Positions 42,199-49,133 of a DNA stretch of 64,000 nucleotides are shown here, one piece after another; within the stretch, counting starts at the first letter, position 1; every line of letters starts with the position of its first letter. The notes beneath the pieces were generated by a model. The model saw nothing but the letters and a program-made list of their open reading frames with translations, did no database searches and was not told the origin of the DNA. The position numbers and the translations under genes were made by a program. Source of the stretch: an uncultured Chloroflexota bacterium (GTDB lineage Bacteria; Chloroflexota; Anaerolineae; UBA4142; SHND01); contig CALMZO010000300.1 of assembly GCA_937870825.1 (NCBI GenBank), forward strand, positions 1-64,000. Reading direction: 5' to 3'.

Positions 42199-42675
42199 AT
42201 GCCCTCCCGCGAATATCCGACTTTTCCCATCCCCGGCGTCGGCGTCGTTTGTTTCCATGACGACGCTGTGCTGTTGGTGCAGCGCGGCAAGGAACCACGA
42301 CGCGGCGAGTGGAGCATTCCCGGCGGGGCAGTGGAAGTGGGCGAATCGGTGCGCGATGCGGCGCTCCGCGAATTTGGCGAAGAATGCGGCGGGGCAATCG
42401 AACTGCGCGACTTGGTGGATGTCGTAGATTTGATTTCGCGCGATGACGCGGGACGCGTGCGTTTTCATTACGCGCTGGTTGATTTTTGGGCGGAATGGCG
42501 CGGCGGCGAATTGCATCCAAGCGATGATGTGATGGATGCGCGCTGGGTCAAGTTAGAGGAATTGGACGCGTACGGTTTGCCGACGTGGACGCGCGCGGTG
42601 ATTGAGAAAGCGGTAGGGCTGCGGGCGAATCGAATTCGCGCCAACAACAACGCGAAACCTGCCTCCGCAGGTTGA
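42199..42675 (+). CDS. Nudix hydrolase
   Basis: 158 aa from ATG 42199 (MPSREYPTFPIPGVGVVCFH). The Nudix box is complete: GGAVEVGESVRDAALREFGE followed by ECGG, with the REFGEE metal-binding glutamates. LVQRGKEPRRGEWSIPGG upstream fits ADP-ribose or NADH pyrophosphatase-type members. It would hydrolyse a nucleoside diphosphate linked to another group. The frame is open to 42082 but that part reads through the heptamer repeat (FAICNSQW) inside recJ's end. The last residues come from a repeat that starts before the stop. Confidence 0.9.
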   Translation: MPSREYPTFPIPGVGVVCFHDDAVLLVQRGKEPRRGEWSIPGGAVEVGESVRDAALREFGEECGGAIELRDLVDVVDLISRDDAGRVRFHYALVDFWAEWRGGELHPSDDVMDARWVKLEELDAYGLPTWTRAVIEKAVGLRANRIRANNNAKPASAG

Positions 42676-42768
42676 ACAATCGGAGATTGAACAATCGCCG
42701 TAGGGCGATTTTGTGACGCGATGTTCTTTATCGCATGTTGCTGCGATTTCCAACTGTCCGAACTTTCC
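42667..42768 (+). repeat. Two-copy hairpin element, copy 2
   Basis: Shares an identical 23-nt core (42693-42715) with 154-176, GCAGGTT at the left and the TGTTG.TGCGA.TTCCA...CCGAAC segment at the right. It has an extra 20-30 bases compared with copy 1. It ends at the ATG of a small membrane protein. Confidence 0.7.
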
Positions 42769-43137
42769 ATGAAACGCATCTTGTTATGGGTATTCGGCGC
42801 GGCGGGAATTTTTCTCACCGCGCTGTTTTATTTTCTCGCGCTCCGAGTGCAAGGCGCGTTGAAATTTTTGCTCCTGCTGCCCGACGCGGGGATTGTGATT
42901 TTTGTTTTGTTGCTGCTCGTCTCACTGATTGAAATTGCAGTGATGACATTCGCGTTGAGACGTTTGGCAAAGCTCGTTCCATTCCGTATGCTGTGCGTGA
43001 TTGCCGGGGGCTATGTGGCGTTTGCGGGAATGTATGCCGTTGTTTATGCGCTGCTCGTTCCCGAAACGCGCGGGATACAAATTCTCGCCGCGTTGTGCGT
43101 TGTACGGTGGTTCACGTTGTGGTTGATTCGCGTATGA
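42769..43137 (+). CDS. Small four-helix membrane protein
   Basis: 122 aa from ATG 42769. Four membrane helices fill nearly the whole length: ILLWVFGAAGIFLTALFYFL, AGIVIFVLLLLVSLIEIAVM, LCVIAGGYVAFAGMYAVVYA and ILAALCVVRWFTLWLI. No family recognised. Its start lies just after copy 2 of the hairpin element. The stop overlaps the YggU-like gene by ATGA, so the two are probably co-translated. The frame extends to 42721, but the extra residues (MFFIACCCDFQL) come from the repeat. Confidence 0.7.
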   Translation: MKRILLWVFGAAGIFLTALFYFLALRVQGALKFLLLLPDAGIVIFVLLLLVSLIEIAVMTFALRRLAKLVPFRMLCVIAGGYVAFAGMYAVVYALLVPETRGIQILAALCVVRWFTLWLIRV

Positions 43138-43424
43138 TGTTTCAAGAATCGAAAAACGGTATCACATTCGCGGTCAAACTTGTCCCACGCGGGAAACGCG
43201 ATGAGATTGTTGGTGTGGAAAATGACGCGATAAAAATTCGGGTGAACGCGCCGCCCGTCGAAGGACGCGCGAATGAAGCGCTGTTGAAATTTCTCGCGCA
43301 GCGGTTGAACGTTGCATGCGCGAATGTAGAAATCGTGCGCGGCGAAACATCGCGGAACAAAGTCGTTCGCGTGCGCGGCATTCCGCTTGCGCGCTTGCAG
43401 GAAATTTTGAATAAAAAATCGTGA
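43134..43424 (+). CDS. UPF0235 (DUF167, YggU-like) protein
   Basis: 96 aa from ATG 43134. It matches the DUF167 pattern throughout: FAVKLVPRGKRDEIVGVEND, IKIRVNAPPVEGRANEALLK and FLAQRLNVACANVEIVRGET, then SRNKVVRV. These are small alpha/beta proteins of unresolved function found across bacteria and archaea. It is translationally coupled to the small membrane protein, a pairing reminiscent of the YggT-YggU neighbourhood in which a small membrane protein precedes YggU. A bidirectional terminator follows. Confidence 0.92.
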   Translation: MMFQESKNGITFAVKLVPRGKRDEIVGVENDAIKIRVNAPPVEGRANEALLKFLAQRLNVACANVEIVRGETSRNKVVRVRGIPLARLQEILNKKS

Positions 43425-43448
43425 CGAATTTCTCGTCACGATTTTTTT
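43413..43448. terminator. Bidirectional terminator between convergent genes
   Basis: AAAAATCGTGACGA-atttc-TCGTCACGATTTTTTT. It serves the YggU-like gene on the plus strand and the minus-strand gene ending at 43447. Confidence 0.9.
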
Positions 43449-43914
43449 ATCCCACTTGTATCGTCGCCAAGTCCGCGTCGAAAATTTGTTTGTCGTCCTC
43501 TTCCGCGATCTTTTTTCCTGCTTCGCGCGCCAATTCCAAATAGCGGCGCATTTCTTCTTCGTCGTCTGCCACCATCGCCGCGCGCGCCAACGCTTCGTAC
43601 GCGAACGCCAAATCGAAATCGCCAATGTTGTGTTCGACGCAAATGGCGAGCGAGCGCTGCGCGTGATAGTGCGCGGGTTCCGCGCGCTTCAACACCGCAT
43701 ACACGCGCGCACATTGCCATTCGCCGCGCGCAAAATTCACGGGTTCGCCGATTTGTCCCCAGTGATGCCGCGACGCATGCGCGGCGTGTAGCATTTCGTC
43801 GTCTTGCGCGCGCGTGCGGATGTCCATTTTCATCAACGTCCATACATGATTGAACAAGTCCACCGCGAGCTGGCGATGAAGTTCGGGAGTGAGGGGGATT
43901 TTGGTGTCGCTCAT
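43447..43914 (-). CDS. All-helical hypothetical protein
   Basis: 155 aa. Soluble and helical; FNHVWTLMKMDIRTRAQDDE, MLHAAHASRHHWGQIG, FARGEWQCARVYAVLKRAEP and FDLAFAYEALARAAMV suggest three or four TPR-like helical pairs. HAAHASRHHWG has a cluster of His that could bind metal. I have seen similar proteins annotated only as hypothetical in Chloroflexota and Firmicutes. It starts four bases after the zinc-ribbon gene stop on the minus strand, so the two form one operon. Confidence 0.75.
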   Translation of the reverse strand: MSDTKIPLTPELHRQLAVDLFNHVWTLMKMDIRTRAQDDEMLHAAHASRHHWGQIGEPVNFARGEWQCARVYAVLKRAEPAHYHAQRSLAICVEHNIGDFDLAFAYEALARAAMVADDEEEMRRYLELAREAGKKIAEEDDKQIFDADLATIQVG

Positions 43915-43917
43915 AGG

Positions 43918-44616
43918 TTATGGCACAAGAATCCTTCCACAGTTCACGCAAGACACCAATTCATTCCCCAAACGCACGCGCGAAACCAAGCCACTTGGCA
44001 CTGCCGTCCCGCACGCCGTACACGATGCCGCTTTCATCATCACGACAGCGCGCCCTTTTTTCGTGCGCCGCAGTTCGTCGTACACATGCAGCGTTTCAGT
44101 AGACAATTGCGCGCGAATGGAATCGCGTTTGTGCGCCAATTCTGCGTCGGACGCGTCCAGGTCGCGTAGGGCAGTGCGTTCTTGTTCATTCCGCGCGTTC
44201 GTTTCCGCCGCGAGTTTTGCATACGCCGCGCGGTTGCCCTTTTCGGCGTCTTCCGCGCTTTCGATTTGCTCCATCAGCGCGAGTTCTTGGTCTTCCAATT
44301 CGCTCTTGCGGCGCTGCAACATTTTTTCGTCCGCGTTCAAGCCCGCGAGTTCTTTGGCGTTGGTGATGCGTCCGCTGTACAGCCGTTCATTCACTTGCTT
44401 CAATTTGTCCGTCAGCCCGCTCGTTTCGAGCTCGAGCGCGCGCAGTTGCGCCTTGAGCTCATGCGCCTTTTTTTCCGATTGTTCGAGCGCGGCGCGCGCG
44501 GATTGCACCGCAGACGTGTCTGCCAATTTTTTTTCAAGCGCGACGCGTGCCGCCGCGTTTTCGTCACTTCGCGTATCCAAGTGCTGGAGTTCACCGAGCA
44601 AGGTCATTTGATTCAT
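43918..44616 (-). CDS. Coiled-coil protein with C4-type zinc ribbon (COG1579-like)
   Basis: 232 aa. Residues about 5-175 are a long antiparallel coiled coil with the turn motif YSGRITNAKELAGLNADEKM (about 80-100), characteristic of the COG1579/CdsZ-like family. The C-terminus carries the zinc ribbon CTACGTAVP ... VSCVNCGRIL (four Cys). Family members are nucleic-acid-associated or chaperone-like in proposals; the role is not settled. It is transcribed away from mraZ, so its promoter lies in the same 214-base gap that holds the mraZ control region. Confidence 0.9.
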   Translation of the reverse strand: MNQMTLLGELQHLDTRSDENAAARVALEKKLADTSAVQSARAALEQSEKKAHELKAQLRALELETSGLTDKLKQVNERLYSGRITNAKELAGLNADEKMLQRRKSELEDQELALMEQIESAEDAEKGNRAAYAKLAAETNARNEQERTALRDLDASDAELAHKRDSIRAQLSTETLHVYDELRRTKKGRAVVMMKAASCTACGTAVPSGLVSRVRLGNELVSCVNCGRILVP

Positions 44617-44672
44617 ACAGTCGGAAATCCTTAAAGTTTACGCGCGGGCGCGGAATCGGTGGGGAATACCTA

Positions 44673-44701
44673 TTGACATGCCCCGAAAAATAAGTAATAA
44701 T
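44673..44701 (+). promoter_or_regulatory. Promoter P1 of the dcw cluster
   Basis: TTGACA (44673-44678), 17-bp spacer, AATAAT (44696-44701). It lies directly before four 10-bp-spaced GTGG repeats, the usual place for MraZ repression. Confidence 0.75.
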
Positions 44702-44741
44702 GTGGAACGCTGTGGGGCAAAGTGGGGGAAAGTGGTGATAT
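44702..44741 (+). promoter_or_regulatory. MraZ-type operator: four GTGG repeats at 10-bp period
   Basis: GTGGAACGCT, GTGGGGCAAA, GTGGGGGAAA and GTGGTGATAT follow each other exactly every 10 bases from 44702. MraZ is known to bind TGGG-type direct repeats with 5-base spacing upstream of its own gene in other bacteria, so this should be the autoregulatory site. Two further TGGGG words lie at about 44659 and 44764. Confidence 0.85.
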
Positions 44742-44751
44742 TTTCCCCCAC

Positions 44752-44780
44752 TTGACATCTCTGGTGGGGAATTTTAGAAC
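44752..44780 (+). promoter_or_regulatory. Possible second promoter P2 of mraZ
   Basis: TTGACA (44752-44757), 17-bp spacer, TAGAAC (44775-44780). The -35 is perfect but the -10 is poor. The -10 overlaps the GAAC-N4-GTTC palindrome. Confidence 0.45.
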
Positions 44781-44792
44781 GGTTGTTCTAAA
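44773..44792. promoter_or_regulatory. LexA-box-like palindrome upstream of mraZ
   Basis: TTTAGAAC-GGTT-GTTCTAAA is a perfect 8-bp inverted repeat around N4. GAAC-N4-GTTC is the core of the Gram-positive-type SOS box, also reported for Chloroflexota LexA. It overlaps the proposed P2 -10 and lies 39 bases before the mraZ ATG. LexA binding is inference. Confidence 0.55.
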
Positions 44793-44795
44793 TTT

Positions 44796-44822
44796 GGGCT
44801 AGCACAAGGCGCTGCTCCTACG
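44796..44822 (-). repeat. GTAGGGGC-family repeat before mraZ
   Basis: Reverse-orientation copy: GGGCTAGCACAAGGC then GCTGCTCCTACG. It occupies the stretch where a ribosome binding site would be expected; none is clear for mraZ. Confidence 0.7.
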
Positions 44823-44830
44823 ACACACAC

Positions 44831-45271
44831 ATGTTTCTCGGCGAATATTCCCACAATCTTGATGAAAAAGGGCGCTTGACCTTGCCCGCGCGTTGGCGTG
44901 AGCAGCTCGGTCAGCGCGTCGTCGTCACGCGTGGGATGGAGCCGTGCCTGTTTGTTTTTCCGGTTGCCAAGTTTGAGACGTTCCTGAATGAAATTAACAC
45001 GGTGGGCATGACCGCCGCCGACGCGCGCGGATTATCGCGCTTTTTCAGCAGCAAGGCAACCGATGATGAATTGGACAAACAGGGCAGGATTTCGCTGCCG
45101 CAAAATCTGCGTGACCATGCGAATTTGAACGGCGAGGTGATGGTCGTCGGCGCGTTCGACCATGTGGAATTGTGGAGCCCCGCACAATATGACCGCGCCG
45201 ATGCCGAATTGGTGAAAAAGGTGCCGGACATGGCAGAGCGCGTGAATGAGGCGCTGCTCAAAATGCGATGA
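44831..45271 (+). CDS. mraZ: Transcriptional regulator MraZ
   Basis: 146 aa. Two AbrB-like SpoVT halves are visible: FLGEYSHNLDEKGRLTLPAR (about 2-21) with VTRGMEPCLFVFP, and KATDDELDKQGRISLPQNLR (about 75-94) with VVGAFDHVELWSP. It forms ring-like oligomers that bind TGGG repeats and control the dcw cluster; the repeats are present at 44702. Length is normal. A dispersed repeat separates it from rsmH. Confidence 0.97.
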   Translation: MFLGEYSHNLDEKGRLTLPARWREQLGQRVVVTRGMEPCLFVFPVAKFETFLNEINTVGMTAADARGLSRFFSSKATDDELDKQGRISLPQNLRDHANLNGEVMVVGAFDHVELWSPAQYDRADAELVKKVPDMAERVNEALLKMR

Positions 45272-45280
45272 GGCGAGAAG

Positions 45281-45307
45281 CGTAGGGCTGTGCCTTGTGT
45301 CTGCCCG
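45281..45307 (+). repeat. GTAGGGGC-family repeat between mraZ and rsmH
   Basis: CGTAGGGCTGTGCC, then TTGTGTCTGCCCG. It ends at the rsmH start codon, where the GTGAAACG heptamer array begins. Confidence 0.75.
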
Positions 45308-46192
45308 ATGAACGTGAAACGTGAAACGTCAAGCGTCAAACCGCATGTGCCTGTTCTGCCGGATGAGGTGATGCGCGCGCTCACGCCCAAACCCGGCGGC
45401 ACATACATTGATGGCACGCTGGGCGCGGGCGGACATGCGGAAGCGATATTGAAAGCGTGTGCGCCGGACGGAAGATTGTTGGGGCTGGACGGCGACCCCG
45501 AAGCAATACAAATCGCGCGTGATACGTTGCGTCCATTTGGAGAGCGCGCAGTTTTGGTCCGCTCGAACTTTTTACAAATGAAAACAGTTGCCGTCGAACA
45601 TGACTTTGTCCCCGCCGACGGCGTACTGCTCGACTTGGGCTTGTCCTCGATGCAGCTCGCGAATCTCGAACGCGGTTTTTCGTTTTCGAGTTCGTCACTC
45701 GATATGCGGATGGACAATCGCACCGAGCTCACCGCGCTGGATATTGTGAACGACTGGGACGAACAAGACATCGCGGACTTGATTTTTGAATACGGCGAAG
45801 AACGCGCCTCGCGCAAAATTGCGCGATGGGTTGTGGCGAACCGTCCGATTCAAAACGCGCAAGAGCTCGCCGACGTGATTGAGCGCGCGGTCGGGCGGCA
45901 CGGGAAAATTCATCCCGCGACGCGAACGTTCCAGGCATTGCGCATCGTCGTCAACAACGAACTCGAAAATTTAGAGAACACACTGCCGCAGTTGGCAGAG
46001 GTTGTGGGGCAGGGCGGACGCGTTGCCATCATCACATTTCATTCGCTCGAAGACCGCATGGTGAAAAATTTTTTCAAGACAAATGAACATTGGAAAAATT
46101 TGACCAAGCATCCGCTCAAGCCAACGTATCAGCAGACGCGCGAAAATCCGCGCGCGCGCAGCGCGAAATTGAGAGTGGCGGAGAGAAAGTAA
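45308..46192 (+). CDS. rsmH: 16S rRNA (cytosine-1402-N4)-methyltransferase
   Basis: 294 aa from ATG 45308. Residues 2-11 (NVKRETSSVK) are a translated heptamer array; the family start is at HVPVLPDEVMRAL. SAM-binding segments are DGTLGAGGHAEAIL and LLGLDGDPEAIQIA, followed by LLDLGLSSMQL, the conserved RGFSF segment and ITFHSLEDRMVK. The enzyme methylates C1402 of 16S rRNA and sits after mraZ in nearly all dcw clusters. GTG 45290 would add only repeat-derived residues. Confidence 0.96.
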   Translation: MNVKRETSSVKPHVPVLPDEVMRALTPKPGGTYIDGTLGAGGHAEAILKACAPDGRLLGLDGDPEAIQIARDTLRPFGERAVLVRSNFLQMKTVAVEHDFVPADGVLLDLGLSSMQLANLERGFSFSSSSLDMRMDNRTELTALDIVNDWDEQDIADLIFEYGEERASRKIARWVVANRPIQNAQELADVIERAVGRHGKIHPATRTFQALRIVVNNELENLENTLPQLAEVVGQGGRVAIITFHSLEDRMVKNFFKTNEHWKNLTKHPLKPTYQQTRENPRARSAKLRVAERK

Positions 46193-46216
46193 GCGGTAAT
46201 CAGAAGGCAGTGTGCA

Positions 46217-46276
46217 GTTGGGGCAACGCCTTGTGCTTGCCCTCAAACGTCAAGCGTCAAGCGTGAAACGTCAAAT
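46217..46276 (+). repeat. GTAGGGGC-family unit followed by a heptamer array
   Basis: GGGGCAACGCCTTGTGC with TTGCCC, then AAACGTCAAGCGTCAAGCG and TGAAACGTCAAAT. Both families lie side by side in the 169-base gap between rsmH and ftsL. The remainder of the gap shows nothing gene-like. Confidence 0.8.
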
Positions 46277-46361
46277 GCGTCGAAGACGTTCTGTAACGCC
46301 GACGATGAATGTGAGATAAGCACTCCGCGCTTTGCAATTTGCGAAATGGTTACACAAGGTG

Positions 46362-46880
46362 ATGAAGAAGCGATTGGCATTGTGGCGTCAAGAACTGAAT
46401 CAAAATTTTCGCGCGTTCAAAAAAGGCGCGCGCACGCATTGGCAAAATTTGCCGGCGTTTGGAACGGCGCGCATTGCCCTGCTCGCGCTCGGCATGTTTA
46501 TTCTCGTCGCGTTAATTTATCTCGCGCAGTCTTCGAATGCGGCATTGCTCGCGCGCGACTTGCGCGTCAAGCAGTTGAAAATTCAAGAAGTGGAACGCGA
46601 GAACGCCCAGCTGCGATATGAAATCGCCGCGCTCGCATCGCCCTCCGCCATCGAACAACGCGCGCGCAAACTCGGCTTGGGTCCGGCAAAACGCGTCGTG
46701 TATGCCGAGATGCCGTGGATTCAACCCGAACCCAATGAACTGATGCCCGCGTTTTTGCCGCAGGGACAAATCGTCACTGCGCCGCAAACATTTCAATCGA
46801 GTTCGAATACTTTGGAAGATTTGCTCGCGCTCTTTGGTTTGGCAAGTCTGACGGAACGTGTGAATGCACAAAGTCAGTGA
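46362..46880 (+). CDS. FtsL/DivIC-like septum protein
   Basis: 172 aa from ATG 46362 (TTG 46332 would add 10 residues). Bitopic: a basic cytoplasmic segment of 36 residues, one membrane helix (about 37-55, IALLALGMFILVALIYL), then a coiled coil (about 58-95, VKQLKIQEVERENAQLRYEI) and PSAIEQRARKLGLGPA, the DivIC/FtsL C-terminal motif. The tail of about 60 residues is extended and Pro/Gln-rich. It should join FtsB and FtsQ at the division site and control septal wall synthesis. Position between rsmH and ftsI supports FtsL. Confidence 0.88.
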   Translation: MKKRLALWRQELNQNFRAFKKGARTHWQNLPAFGTARIALLALGMFILVALIYLAQSSNAALLARDLRVKQLKIQEVERENAQLRYEIAALASPSAIEQRARKLGLGPAKRVVYAEMPWIQPEPNELMPAFLPQGQIVTAPQTFQSSSNTLEDLLALFGLASLTERVNAQSQ

Positions 46881-46888
46881 TGAGGTAT

Positions 46889-46941
46889 GAGTGCGGAGGA
46901 CTGAGTGGAAATGCAAACTCATTACTCAGTCCTCTGCACTC
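46889..46941 (+). promoter_or_regulatory. Hairpin enclosing the ftsI ribosome binding site and start
   Basis: GAGTGCGGAGGACTGAGT (46889-46906) pairs with ACTCAGTCCTCTGCACTC (46924-46941) with one mismatch. The left arm contains the ribosome binding site GGAGGA (46895-46900), and the loop contains ATG 46911. Folded, it would block translation of ftsI. Composition resembles the heptamer-type repeats. Confidence 0.75.
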
Positions 46942-48680
46942 GCTACTTTTCAGTGTCTGCTCTCACTCCCAATCAATTCTCTCGCCGCACCTACGTCCTG
47001 TTCACACTCATGGTGGCAGCGGCATTGGTGATTGTCGCGCGGCTTGGCTATTGGCAGGTGATGCGGCATGAGGACTTGGGGAAACTCGCGCTGGACTTGC
47101 GCGAGCGCACGATTACGGAATACGCGCGCCGCGGCGATATTCTCACTGCCGACGGAATCTTGCTTGCAACCGACATTTATTCGTACGAAGTCGCGGCGCA
47201 TCCCAACCTCATCCACAATCCAAAAGAGCAAGCGCAATTTCTTGCACCGATTTTGAACATTGGCGAAAGCGTACTCGTCGAACAATTGTCGTCGAAGGCA
47301 AGCACGGTGATGGTCACGCTGAACGCGCCGACGAGCGCGGGCAAAGAACTCACCGCATTACGCAACGCGGGAAAAATTGGCGCGATTGATTTTGTCGCGA
47401 AACCGATTCGGCGGTATCCGGGCGGTTCGCTCGCCGCGCACATTATCGGATTCACCAGCGCGAGTCGTCTCGGCGCGTACGGTCTGGAGCAGTACTATGA
47501 TGAACTCTTGCGCGGACGCGACGGAAAAATTCGCGCCGAGTCCGACGCCTTGGGCGATGAAACGCTGCCGTTCGATTTGCCGCAAGGTTCGCCCGCGCAC
47601 GATGGTTCGACGATTGTGCTCACGCTGAACAGCGCGATTCAAAACATCGCGGAACGCGAATTGCAAAAAGGGCTGGCAGAATTTGGCGCGCCGCGCGGAC
47701 AAATTCTCATCATGGAACCGCAGACAGGAAAAATTCTCGCGCTGGCGAGCTATCCCGCGCCCGATGTGAACGCGTTCGCGACGACGAAACTCGACCAATT
47801 CAACAATCCCGCCGTGAGTTTGCCGTACGAACCGGGTTCCGTGTTCAAAGTGATTACCCTCGCGACAGGGCTCGATTCGGGAAAAATTTCGCGCGGCATC
47901 GTGATGAATGACCCGGGCTCGGTGGTGATTGGCGGACGGCGTTTTTTCAATTCCGACCGCAAAGGGTACGGGAATGTTGATTTGGTGACGGCGATGGAAA
48001 AATCGCTAAACGTCATCGCCGCGAAAATTGCGTTGGCGACGGGCGCGAAAACGTTTTATCAATATCTGCACGATTTCGGTTTCGGCTCGTTGAGCGGCAT
48101 TGACCTCGCGGGCGAAATTCCCGGCACGGTAAAAAATCCGGGCGATGGGATTTGGTACGAATCCGACTTGGGGACCAATGCGTTCGGGCAGGGGCTGGCA
48201 GCGACGCCTTTGCAAATGGCAAACGCGTTGGCGACGGTGGCGAACGGCGGAAATCTGATGCGCCCGTACATTGTGGACCGCATCATTCATCCGGACGGTT
48301 CCGTCGAAGTGCGGCAGCCGCGCGTGATTCGCCGCGTGTTGAAACCCGAAACGTCCGCGATGGTGATTGATATTCTGTCGCGTTCCATCGGCAAAGAGTC
48401 CACGAACAAAGCGAATTTGCCCGGTTACAAAATCGCGGGCAAGACCGGCACCGCGCAAATTCCCGTACCCGGCGGCTATGACCCGAAATGGACAATTGCT
48501 TCGTTCGGCGGATTTTTTCCGGCAGACAATCCGCAGTACGTGATTCTCGTAAAAATTGACCGTCCGACAAAATCGCCGTGGGGTTCGCAAGTCGCCTCGC
48601 CGATTTTTGCCAGTGTGGCGCAGCAGCTCGCGCAATTGACCGGACTGCCGCCGGATGATGTGCGGACGGGGGTAAAGTGA
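46911..48680 (+). CDS. ftsI: Division-specific penicillin-binding protein (transpeptidase)
   Basis: 589 aa from ATG 46911, ten bases after GGAGGA (GTG 46905 is too close). One membrane helix (about 30-48), a pedestal with YARRGDILTADGILLATDIY (the RGxIxDRxGxxLA region), and a transpeptidase domain with Ser310-x-x-Lys313 (EPGSVFKV), Ser365-Leu-Asn367 and Lys511-Thr-Gly (AGKTGTAQIP). It cross-links septal peptidoglycan outside the membrane. The usual C-terminal PASTA domains are absent. Translation may be limited by a hairpin that hides the ribosome binding site. Confidence 0.95.
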   Translation: MQTHYSVLCTRYFSVSALTPNQFSRRTYVLFTLMVAAALVIVARLGYWQVMRHEDLGKLALDLRERTITEYARRGDILTADGILLATDIYSYEVAAHPNLIHNPKEQAQFLAPILNIGESVLVEQLSSKASTVMVTLNAPTSAGKELTALRNAGKIGAIDFVAKPIRRYPGGSLAAHIIGFTSASRLGAYGLEQYYDELLRGRDGKIRAESDALGDETLPFDLPQGSPAHDGSTIVLTLNSAIQNIAERELQKGLAEFGAPRGQILIMEPQTGKILALASYPAPDVNAFATTKLDQFNNPAVSLPYEPGSVFKVITLATGLDSGKISRGIVMNDPGSVVIGGRRFFNSDRKGYGNVDLVTAMEKSLNVIAAKIALATGAKTFYQYLHDFGFGSLSGIDLAGEIPGTVKNPGDGIWYESDLGTNAFGQGLAATPLQMANALATVANGGNLMRPYIVDRIIHPDGSVEVRQPRVIRRVLKPETSAMVIDILSRSIGKESTNKANLPGYKIAGKTGTAQIPVPGGYDPKWTIASFGGFFPADNPQYVILVKIDRPTKSPWGSQVASPIFASVAQQLAQLTGLPPDDVRTGVK

Positions 48681-48701
48681 CGGGGCGCGGGTGACGAGAA
48701 A

Positions 48702-48728
48702 CGTAGGGGCTGTGCCTTGTGCCTACCC
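48702..48728 (+). repeat. GTAGGGGC-family repeat after ftsI
   Basis: CGTAGGGGCTGTGCC, then TTGTGCCTACCC. It lies in the 84-base gap between ftsI and the small unknown gene. Confidence 0.75.
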
Positions 48729-48764
48729 ATCTGTTGTCAAAGAAACTTGGCGGAGAAAAATTTC

Positions 48765-49088
48765 ATGGGAATCGCAAAACAACAAATCGGTGTGACGCGC
48801 GGGTACAAAGCAAAAACGAAACGCAGTCCGGAACGCGCGCCAAACGCGTCTTTAAAAATTCTCGCGAGTTTGCGCGCGAGTGCGCGCGAAATCCGCGCCT
48901 TTGTCGCGGCGGAGCTTGTGTATGCGACAATGGACACCGCGCGCTTGCTGAATTACCTGACGTGGCAATTCGGCTTTCGTGCGCGCAGGCGCGTCGACCC
49001 GGTAAGGCACGACCTTGAACTGTTTGTGCATGAACACGAATTGCTTCACGACAGCCCAACCTTGGCGACCGAAAAAATTCGAGTGTGA
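48765..49088 (+). CDS. Small basic protein of unknown function within the dcw cluster
   Basis: 107 aa from ATG 48765, preceded by GGCGGAG. Strongly basic N-terminus (GVTRGYKAKTKRSPERAPN), a helical centre (LKILASLRASAREIRAFVAA, YATMDTARLLNYLTWQFGF) and an acidic/His-rich tail (HDLELFVHEHELLHD). No membrane helix. It occupies the place between ftsI and murF where murE stands in most bacteria, but is far too short and unrelated to Mur ligases. I recognise no family. Codon use matches its neighbours. Confidence 0.6.
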   Translation: MGIAKQQIGVTRGYKAKTKRSPERAPNASLKILASLRASAREIRAFVAAELVYATMDTARLLNYLTWQFGFRARRRVDPVRHDLELFVHEHELLHDSPTLATEKIRV

Positions 49089-49107
49089 GATACGCAAAAA
49101 AGAGGAT

Positions 49108-49132
49108 GCATTCAACGTTATACGTTATACGA
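49108..49132 (+). repeat. Heptamer array before murF
   Basis: ACGTTATACGTTATACGATA, two and a half copies of ACGTTAT, ending at the murF start codon. No ribosome binding site is visible. Confidence 0.65.
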
Positions 49133-49133
49133 T

